DNA from: JBMNNU01 sp050942695
GTDB lineage: Bacteria; Chloroflexota; UBA6077
NCBI GenBank assembly: GCA_050942695.1
Contig: JBMNNU010000085.1
Span: 1-12,372, forward strand
Reading direction: 5' to 3'
DNA: 12,372 nt
Under the pieces are notes generated by a model. The model saw only the letters and a program-made list of their open reading frames with translations, was not told the DNA's origin and searched no databases. This document shows, piece after piece, positions 6,484 to 12,372 of this stretch; position 1 is the first letter of the stretch; each line of letters opens with the position of its first letter. The translations under genes and the position numbers were made by a program.

Positions 6484-7371
6484 GTGGTGATAGATGAAAA
6501 CGATCGGCAAGCCTATATAGATATACCGTGCGTGTTACTGGTCGACGATGAGCAGAATGTGCTGAACAGCCTCAGGCGGACCTTGAGGAAGGAGCCATAC
6601 GAGATTATCACCGCAGCTTCAGGCGAAGAGGCTCTGGCTCTGCTTGAAAAAAGCCCGAATCAGGTTTCGGTGGTAGTGTCCGATTTTAAGATGCCAGAAA
6701 TGGATGGGATAACCCTGCTGAGGCAGATCCGTGACCGGAATGACGGGATCATTCGCATTATGTTGAGCGGCTACGCGGATGCGGCTATGGTACAGGATGC
6801 CATCAACGAGGGGCAGGTGTTCAAGTTCATATCCAAGCCCTGGAACGAGGATGAGTTGAAGGCGCTCCTGCGATCTGCCGTCCAAGAGGCTGAGTCCTTG
6901 AAAGAATCTATGTCTATACTTGGACAGCTTGATACGATGCGGCGCGAGATGGAGAGCGCGGACCTCTTTTACACAGAGCCGGAAGCAGATGCAACAACTC
7001 AAATTGTAGAGCCTCCGGCTGTCGCCACCGACGATCTGCAGGCCGCTTCGATTTGGCGGGAGATAGTGGAGGCTACACCCGTGGCTATTATCGGCGTAGA
7101 TGCTCAGGGGTCTGTTGTTTTTGTTAACCCCTATGTCGAGCAGTTGCTTGGAGTGAGCCGCTGGTCGATCCTCGGTGTCCCGGTAGAGGAAGCGCTGCCC
7201 TCCGAGTTAGCGGTAAGTATTCTCGATGCGATGAAATTCGATGAACCATCTTCCCGCGTATTACAGCTTTTTGAGAAACCGGCAAAGGTAGAGTATGTGC
7301 CGCTGTCCAGGATTGATGGCAGGGATCCCAGAGGAACACTCGTGTTCGTTTTTCCAAGTGATGGCCGTTGA
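6484..7371 (+). CDS. Response regulator, REC-PAS
   Basis: The GTG at 6484 follows GAGGG by eight bases and gives 295 residues. Residues 15-137 form a full receiver domain: acidic pair D21-D22, phospho-acceptor D67 in VVVSDFKMPEMDG, S95 in MLSGYAD and K118 in FISKPWN. A charged, low-complexity linker (about 138-187) leads to a PAS-like domain (188-291) with TPVAIIGVDAQGSVVFVNPYVEQLLG. There is no DNA-binding, kinase, GGDEF or HD output, so the regulator probably works by protein contact or as a phosphate sink. Its receiver closely resembles that of the next gene (shared RIML-GYAD and KPWN blocks), which suggests tandem duplication of the REC part. It sits in the middle of the four-gene signalling operon, 16 bases before the REC-HD-GYP start. 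Confidence 0.9.
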   Translation: MVIDENDRQAYIDIPCVLLVDDEQNVLNSLRRTLRKEPYEIITAASGEEALALLEKSPNQVSVVVSDFKMPEMDGITLLRQIRDRNDGIIRIMLSGYADAAMVQDAINEGQVFKFISKPWNEDELKALLRSAVQEAESLKESMSILGQLDTMRREMESADLFYTEPEADATTQIVEPPAVATDDLQAASIWREIVEATPVAIIGVDAQGSVVFVNPYVEQLLGVSRWSILGVPVEEALPSELAVSILDAMKFDEPSSRVLQLFEKPAKVEYVPLSRIDGRDPRGTLVFVFPSDGR

Positions 7372-7387
7372 ATTGAGAGGTCGTTCA

Positions 7388-8500
7388 ATGCCGGACACAA
7401 AGCATACGATACTTATCGTGGACGATGAGGAGAATGTCCTGGCGGCGCTCCGTCGTCTTTTTAGGTCTGAGGGCTACAAGATTATGACGGCTACGAGCCC
7501 GATGGCTGCCTTACAGATGATGGAGACCGAGCCGGCTGACCTGGTTATCTCGGACAATTCGATGCCGCAGATGAGCGGAATAGAACTGCTCAGGGAGATA
7601 CGGGAGCGTTGGCCGGACACGATTCGGATAATGCTCACAGGTTACGCCGATCTTGATGCCGCTATGGGGGCTATCAATGGCGGAGAGGTGTATCGTTTCG
7701 CCACGAAACCCTGGAACGCGGCCGGCCTCAAATCGATGGTTAGAGATGGGTTAAACCATTTCAGGATAGTCCAGGAAAACTGGCGGATGCAAGCATTAAT
7801 CAAGCGGCAAAACGAACGCCTCAGCCGTTGGAACGAAAGCCTGCAGGAGCAGGTCCAGAAGAGTACACAGGAGTTACACGAAAGAAACGAAGAGCTGGAA
7901 CGGCTTTACAGGCAATTAAAGAACATATTCATCAACACGACAGATGCGATAGCTGCAGCCCTTGCCGCCAGGGACCCCTACACAGCGAGCCACCAGCGCA
8001 GGGTTCGAAGCATCGCATGTGGTGTAGCTGATGAGATGGGGCTATCCGGGGAGCAGGTTGACGCGCTGAAGCTGGCGGCGGTGATCCACGATCTCGGAAA
8101 GATAGCTGTACCCTCAGAGATACTGAATAAGCCCGGCCGCCTGAGCGACTTAGAGTTCAGCATCATCAAGACTCACCCGCAGGTAGCGTTCGATATTTTG
8201 AAGACGGTGGAGTTCCCATGGCCAATAGCCCAGATCATATATCAGCACCACGAGCGAATGGACGGTAGTGGCTATCCCCAGGGGTTATCCGGGGATGAGA
8301 TACTTCTGGAGGCCAGGATCCTGGCGGTATCGGATGTAGTGGAGGCTATGTCCGCTCACCGGCCCTACCGGCCGGCGCTTGGCCTGGATAACGCTCTGGA
8401 TGAGCTCCGCTGCAACCAGGGCAGGCTGTACGATAGCCGTGTGGTGGAGGCATTGTTGAAGCTCGTGTCGCGTGAGGGGGAGAAGATCCTTGCCGAGTAA
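7388..8500 (+). CDS. Response regulator with HD-GYP cyclic-di-GMP phosphodiesterase domain (RpfG-type)
   Basis: I chose the ATG at 7388 (370 residues) because GAGAGGT lies seven bases upstream and the receiver begins at once. An ATG at 7295 in the same frame would add 31 unconserved residues overlapping the previous gene. The receiver (about 6-125) has D12-D13, phospho-acceptor D56 in ISDNSMP, T84 in MLTGYAD and K107 in KPWN. A long heptad-like helix (about 130-180) joins it to an HD-GYP domain (181-370) with H202, H234-D235 and K238 in VIHDLGK, H263, and H287-H288-E289 followed by DGSGYP (292-297). The metal-binding and GYP residues are all present, so cyclic-di-GMP hydrolysis is expected, controlled by phosphorylation. 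It is the last gene of the operon and its only clear enzymatic output. It lies 24 bases from the convergent AI-2E-type gene; I see no strong terminator between them. Confidence 0.95.
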   Translation: MPDTKHTILIVDDEENVLAALRRLFRSEGYKIMTATSPMAALQMMETEPADLVISDNSMPQMSGIELLREIRERWPDTIRIMLTGYADLDAAMGAINGGEVYRFATKPWNAAGLKSMVRDGLNHFRIVQENWRMQALIKRQNERLSRWNESLQEQVQKSTQELHERNEELERLYRQLKNIFINTTDAIAAALAARDPYTASHQRRVRSIACGVADEMGLSGEQVDALKLAAVIHDLGKIAVPSEILNKPGRLSDLEFSIIKTHPQVAFDILKTVEFPWPIAQIIYQHHERMDGSGYPQGLSGDEILLEARILAVSDVVEAMSAHRPYRPALGLDNALDELRCNQGRLYDSRVVEALLKLVSREGEKILAE

Positions 8501-8524
8501 TATCGGAGTGTGGATATCCCTGCG

Positions 8525-9811
8525 CTAGTCGCTTTCCCCATATTTACCCCTGATAGCTGGCACCACCAACCTCAGCCATAGTACCTGAAGGACGGCAGCT
8601 ATGGGGAGCGATAGGAGAGCTCCTAGGATCCCATACAGCGATGCTCCTGTAAGCAATGCTACGATGGTAAGTAGCGGCGGGATCTCCACTTCTCGCCCCA
8701 TGATAGAAGGTGCGAGGATGTTGTTTTCAAACTGCTGAAGCGCAATAAAGAAGAGCACAACGGCAAGCAGCGTCAATGGCGGCTGGAACAGAGCGACGAT
8801 TACCGCGGGGGCTGCGCCCAGGTAGGCTCCTACAAGTGGTATCAGTTCGAAGAAACCGGCTAGTAACCCCAGGATCAGAGGGAAGGGCATCCCCAACGCC
8901 CACATGCCCAGGGCTGTGATCACGCCTACGAAGGCGCTAAGAAGGAACTCCCCTTTGAGCCATCCTTCCACCTTTTGCCCCATCTCATCCGTCATTGCGC
9001 AGATTTGCGATCGACGAGATGGTGGAGCTAGAGCCAATAGATGCTCGTACAGCGGCTGGGCCTCCATCAGCAGGAAGAAGGCGATCACCAGGACTACCAG
9101 AAAAGACAGGAGGCTGAACACCAGCCTGACCAGAAAGAGTAAAACGTCAATAGCTTGTGTTATTCCCGTGGCCAGTTGGTCGATCAGTTGCTCCTGTAGT
9201 CTTTCCACGTTGGGTAGGAATGGGTACCGCTCCATGCCTGCAAGCGCTGCAGCAATTGCTTCGCTGTAATCCGGGATATTGGCTATCAATTGCTGCAGCT
9301 CAGCGATCAACTGGGGCACTACCAGGAACCCAATTCCAACCAGTATCGCGGAAAGCACAAGGTAAATCATCAGTATCGCCAGGGGTCTGGCTATCATCAT
9401 CTGGATCACAGGCAGTCTGTAGCTACTAATACGATCGACTGCCGGTCTTAAAGCTGTAGCGAGAATGACGGCCACTGCCACGAGCAGGATAACGTCGATG
9501 ACGATGGTGGCAAATCGGATGAATAACCAGAGGCCAAAAACCAGGAAGACGATGCCGATCGTTAGCCATTTGAGACGCGGGTAGGTGACTGGTGGCTGTT
9601 CTGTCGCTTGGTATTGCCGCATTTGGGGTTGCGTGATCCCTGTGGACTCTGGTGGATGAGCCAGGCGTTCTCGTTCGCGATGCGCCCGCATCTCGTGGTG
9701 GGGCTTCGCTGCCGGAATTCTCAATATGCGTATAGTTAACAGGGTTGCGGCAACTGTTGCAGCTATGATTTCTAGGAGCCTGACCACCATCGTCACCCGC
9801 CGTCTCAACAT
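8525..9811 (-). CDS. AI-2E/PerM-family transporter with extra N-terminal span
   Basis: Residues about 80-428 match the AI-2E transporter (PerM/YdgG-YhhT type) family. There are paired spans near 81-118, one at 143-165, a soluble helical segment 166-215, spans 220-249, then the family signature block GQKVEGWLKGEFLLSAFVGV (278-297), FELIPLVGAYLG (321-332) and QQFENNILAPSIMGREVEIPPL (359-380). Members export small solutes, or in a few cases AI-2 or Na+; the substrate here is unknown. The unusual part is residues 1-79: a further hydrophobic span (about 8-30), then a polar linker rich in His, Arg, Glu and Gln. The ATG at 9811 has no clear SD; an internal ATG at 9790 (residue 8) preceded by GGCGGGTG is an equal alternative and keeps the extra span. 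It lies 89 bases after the debranching enzyme gene on the same strand. Confidence 0.9.
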   Translation of the reverse strand: MLRRRVTMVVRLLEIIAATVAATLLTIRILRIPAAKPHHEMRAHRERERLAHPPESTGITQPQMRQYQATEQPPVTYPRLKWLTIGIVFLVFGLWLFIRFATIVIDVILLVAVAVILATALRPAVDRISSYRLPVIQMMIARPLAILMIYLVLSAILVGIGFLVVPQLIAELQQLIANIPDYSEAIAAALAGMERYPFLPNVERLQEQLIDQLATGITQAIDVLLFLVRLVFSLLSFLVVLVIAFFLLMEAQPLYEHLLALAPPSRRSQICAMTDEMGQKVEGWLKGEFLLSAFVGVITALGMWALGMPFPLILGLLAGFFELIPLVGAYLGAAPAVIVALFQPPLTLLAVVLFFIALQQFENNILAPSIMGREVEIPPLLTIVALLTGASLYGILGALLSLPIAAVLQVLWLRLVVPAIRGKYGESD

Positions 9812-9900
9812 TGTGACTGCTGGACTGTCTATCTTCGGCGAGCGAGGTTTGAACGCAATAATGGTGCCCTTTTGGCGATACCTTTGGGGCTGGGGGTTAA

Positions 9901-12042
9901 TCAGCTTCGACGCCCGCGGGATGCCGCCCTGAACAGCGCCAGCGTTCTACCAGGCAGGCAGTAATGCCTTTTTTCATCAAAGAAGGCTCGCTTCATTTTG
10001 CCCTCGCTGTGGCTTGTGTCCACGATTCTCTCCCAGTGGATATCAGGATGGGGGGACGGCAGGGTGAAAGTGATCGCCTCGTGATGGGCGTTCGTCAGGA
10101 TCAACAGTGTATCACCCGCGATCTGTTTTCCGCGTTCGTCCAGCTCGTCCATCCCATCACCCGAGAGCCGAACCCCTAAACTGCGGACGAATGGGGCCTC
10201 CCAGTCCTGATCTGTCATTTCCTGGCCATCGGGCCGAAACCAGGAGATATCCTTGACGTTTGAGCCGCGGATAAGTCTGCCCTGGAAGAACTTACGCCGT
10301 TGCAGGACCGGTTGCTGGTGGCGGATTTGCACCAATCGGCGGGTAAACTCCAACAGTTTTCGCGAATCTTCGTTCAAGATCCAATCATGCCAGCTCAGTT
10401 CGTTGTCCTGGCAGTACGCATTGTTGTTACCATGCTGCGTTCTGCCGATTTCGTCGCCGCCGCAGATCATGGGGACTCCCATGGAAAGCAGCAGAGTGGC
10501 GAGGAAGTTGCGTTTCTGCCTCTCCCGAAGATCAATCACCAAGGGATCGTCGGTAGGCCCCTCAACCCCACAGTTCCAGGATAGGTTGGCGTCGTAGCCA
10601 TCGCGGCCCTCCTCCCCGTTGGACTCGTTGTGCTTTTGGTTGTAGCTCACCAGGTCGTGCAGGGTAAAGCCGTCATGGGATGTAATCAGATTGATACTGG
10701 CATAAGGGCTGCGGCCGTCATCCTGGTAGAGGTCGCTGCTGCCGGTGAGCCGATACGCAAGGTCGCTGACTTGAGCCTCCTCCCCGCGCCAGTAGCGGCG
10801 CAGCGTATCCCGGTACTGGCCGTTCCACTCCGCCCATAGCACAGGAAAATTGCCGACCTGATACCCCCCTTCGCCTATGTCCCAGGGCTCGGCTATCAGC
10901 TTGACCCTAGAGATCAGAGGGTCCTGATGGATCAGGTCGAAGAAAGCCGAAAGGCGGTCCACCCCATCGTGATTGCGCGCCAGGGTAGCCGCCAGGTCGA
11001 AGCGGAATCCATCGACATGCATCTCCTTTACCCAGTAACGAAGGCTGTCCATCACCAGTTTCAAAACCTGGGGATGGAGCGTGTTGAGACTGTTGCCCGT
11101 ACCTGAGTAGTCCAGGTAGTAGCGCGGCTGATCCGGTACCAACCGGTAGTAGGTTCGATTGTCGATGCCGCGGAAGCAGAGGGTGGGGCCGAGGTGGTTG
11201 CCCTCGGCGGTGTGGTTGTACACCACATCGAGGATCACCTCGATGCCCGCCGTGTGGAGGGTTTTCACCATGGCTTTGAACTCGTTGACCTGCCCGCCCC
11301 GGTCGCCGCTACTCGAGTAGCGGCCCTCCGGAGCGAAGTAGCCCAGCGTGTTGTAGCCCCAGTAGTTGGAAAGCCCCATATCCAGCAAGAACTTATCGTC
11401 GATAAAGGCGTGCACCGGCATTAGCTCAACAGCGGTTATCCCCAGCTCTTTGAGGTAGGCTATTATGGCGGGGGATGCTAAACCTGCGTAGCTGCCCCGA
11501 AGCTTATCATCCACCTCCGGATGGCGGGCGGTGAGCCCTTTCACGTGAGCTTCGTAGATTATTGTGCGATGCCATGGCGTTTGGAGGGGTTGGTCGTCTC
11601 CCCAATCGAAGGATGGGTCTATTACAACTCCTTTAGGCATCCCCCAGGCATCGTCCCGGTCGTCCAACTGGAGGTCCTGGCCATCGGATCCTGGAGGGAA
11701 GCCATACAGAGGCGCCTCCCAGTTGACGCTGCCTGCCAACGCTTTGGCGTACGGATCGATCAACAGTTTGGAAGGGTTAAAGCGATAGCCCTCCTCAGGG
11801 GCAAACGGGCCATACACCCTGTACCCGTACAACTGGCCGGGGCGGAGGCTGGGGACGTATCCGTGCCAGACGAAAGCCGTAACCTCGGGCAGCGTTATCC
11901 GCTCGCTCTCGTCCGGGGAGTCAGGGTCATCGAAGAGACACAGATCAACCCGCGTGGCATTCTCTGAGTAGAGGGTGAAGTTGACCCCTTCTCCGTCCCA
12001 GGTTGCACCCAACGGGTCAGGTTTACCCGGCCAGACCTTCAT
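9901..12042 (-). CDS. glgX: Glycogen debranching enzyme GlgX/TreX type (GH13, isoamylase family)
   Basis: The 713-residue enzyme hydrolyses alpha-1,6 branch points of glycogen or limit dextrins in the cytoplasm. It opens with a CBM48-like domain (about 8-95), including the typical MKVWPGKPDPLGATWDGEGVNF start (1-22). The GH13 barrel follows with region I DVVYNHTAEG (272-281), region II GFRFDLAA with nucleophile D349, region III IAEPWD with acid/base E385, and region IV TSHDGFTLHDL with D457. The GGDEIGRTQHGNNNAYCQD block (528-546) is characteristic of GlgX/TreX rather than true amylases. The C-terminal beta domain is complete. Length is normal for the family. The start has a strong GGAGG SD (12048-12052) five bases upstream. 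No glycogen synthase, branching or phosphorylase gene is adjacent; neighbours are membrane proteins, so regulation through a glycogen operon is not visible here. A trehalose-pathway role (TreX) cannot be excluded. Confidence 0.96.
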   Translation of the reverse strand: MKVWPGKPDPLGATWDGEGVNFTLYSENATRVDLCLFDDPDSPDESERITLPEVTAFVWHGYVPSLRPGQLYGYRVYGPFAPEEGYRFNPSKLLIDPYAKALAGSVNWEAPLYGFPPGSDGQDLQLDDRDDAWGMPKGVVIDPSFDWGDDQPLQTPWHRTIIYEAHVKGLTARHPEVDDKLRGSYAGLASPAIIAYLKELGITAVELMPVHAFIDDKFLLDMGLSNYWGYNTLGYFAPEGRYSSSGDRGGQVNEFKAMVKTLHTAGIEVILDVVYNHTAEGNHLGPTLCFRGIDNRTYYRLVPDQPRYYLDYSGTGNSLNTLHPQVLKLVMDSLRYWVKEMHVDGFRFDLAATLARNHDGVDRLSAFFDLIHQDPLISRVKLIAEPWDIGEGGYQVGNFPVLWAEWNGQYRDTLRRYWRGEEAQVSDLAYRLTGSSDLYQDDGRSPYASINLITSHDGFTLHDLVSYNQKHNESNGEEGRDGYDANLSWNCGVEGPTDDPLVIDLRERQKRNFLATLLLSMGVPMICGGDEIGRTQHGNNNAYCQDNELSWHDWILNEDSRKLLEFTRRLVQIRHQQPVLQRRKFFQGRLIRGSNVKDISWFRPDGQEMTDQDWEAPFVRSLGVRLSGDGMDELDERGKQIAGDTLLILTNAHHEAITFTLPSPHPDIHWERIVDTSHSEGKMKRAFFDEKRHYCLPGRTLALFRAASRGRRS

Positions 12043-12129
12043 TCTCGCCTCCAGAGACAGTAAACCACCTCTGCGTAGAGCAACTTCGTTGCCAGGAGGG
12101 AGAGGCGCTTCACCTCGTGGGCTGCCATC

Positions 12130-12372
12130 TTATAGGACCGCTATGAGTCCCTCCCGAATGAATCTGACGGCAATGGCCGCAAGGAGAAGGCTTACCACCT
12201 TGGACGTGGCCCGTATGCCGTTGCGACCGAACAGCCGGGTAATCTGCCCTGCCTGCCGGAAGAGCCTCCAGGCGATAAGCAGGTTTGCCAGGAAGCCGAG
12301 CACCGTCAATGCGAAACCATACTGTTCCAGAAGGATGACGAGGGTTGTAAGAGTGGCTGGACCGGCCAGGAT
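12130..12372 (-). CDS. MarC-family (UPF0056) integral membrane protein, C-terminal 80 residues, cut by window edge
   Basis: This open frame runs from the window edge to a TAA at 12130-12132, giving the last 80 residues. It begins ILAGPATLTTLVILLEQYGF and contains a hydrophobic span, the loop LFGRNGIRATSKVVSLLL, and a final span ending AIAVRFIREGL. The GPATLTT motif and the C-terminal G-x5-K-x3-LLLAAIAV-x2-I-x2-GL pattern fit the MarC/UPF0056 family. Despite the name, MarC proteins are not shown to give multiple antibiotic resistance, and their transport role is uncertain. The gene lies 87 bases upstream of glgX on the same strand and may share its transcript. The N-terminus lies outside the window. 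Confidence 0.82.
   Translation of the reverse strand: MLAGPATLTTLVILLEQYGFALTVLGFLANLLIAWRLFRQAGQITRLFGRNGIRATSKVVSLLLAAIAVRFIREGLIAVL

Noticed and set aside
7295..7387. Longer start for the REC-HD-GYP protein at 7295
   Set aside because: It overlaps the end of the REC-PAS gene, adds 31 residues unlike any receiver N-terminus, and the ATG at 7388 has a good SD and begins just before the receiver.
8501..8524. ATATC...GATAT inverted repeat between convergent genes as a terminator
   Set aside because: Only a five-base AT-rich stem and no T-run on either strand; too weak to call.
11521..11967. 148-residue plus-strand open frame inside glgX
   Set aside because: It lies wholly antisense to a clear GH13 enzyme, has no recognisable domain, and long antisense frames are common opposite GC-rich genes.

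Overview
The window looks like ordinary chromosome from a free-living bacterium of moderate to high GC. The degenerate heptamer tandem repeats, the GTAGGGGCG-type palindrome and the mix of families remind me of Chloroflexi (Anaerolineae-like) genomes. That placement is inference; there is no rRNA or other phylogenetic marker here. I see no mobile element, phage gene, CRISPR array or tRNA.

Layout. (1) Positions 1-1332, plus strand: a short GC-rich hairpin and a heptamer repeat tract, then a TIGR01906/DUF1461 membrane protein related to the lipoprotein intramolecular transacylase Lit, then a second, different heptamer tract running straight into the ribosome binding site of a 96-residue Lys-rich, single-span, Pro/Thr-tailed protein. 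(2) Positions 1360-3535, minus strand: a probable two-gene unit with an uncharacterised HTHGL-motif protein upstream of a radical SAM/SPASM protein (TIGR04053-like). The unit ends in a palindrome that contains the radical SAM stop codon. (3) Positions 3536-3823: divergent intergenic region. (4) Positions 3824-8500, plus strand: a tight four-gene signalling operon with gaps of 28, 31 and 16 bases. It encodes a GAF-PAS histidine kinase, an HDOD protein, a REC-PAS response regulator and a REC-HD-GYP response regulator. (5) Positions 8525-12372, minus strand, convergent with the operon: the C-terminus of a MarC-family membrane protein (cut by the window edge), then a GlgX-type glycogen debranching enzyme, then an AI-2E/PerM-family transporter with an unusual N-terminal extension. 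Gaps in this group are just under 90 bases.

How the genes work together. The four-gene operon is the one clear functional module. The kinase probably phosphorylates one or both REC proteins, with HD-GYP cyclic-di-GMP hydrolysis as the only enzymatic output I can see and the HDOD and REC-PAS proteins as likely protein-interaction partners. The HTHGL protein plus radical SAM pair may be a second module of unknown substrate. The remaining genes are housekeeping or membrane genes with no evident shared pathway. I do not find a convincing wholly new system. The most interesting items are the repeat-SD arrangement in front of both leftmost genes, the radical SAM/HTHGL pair, the Lit-like enzyme and the REC-PAS regulator in the HDOD/HD-GYP operon.
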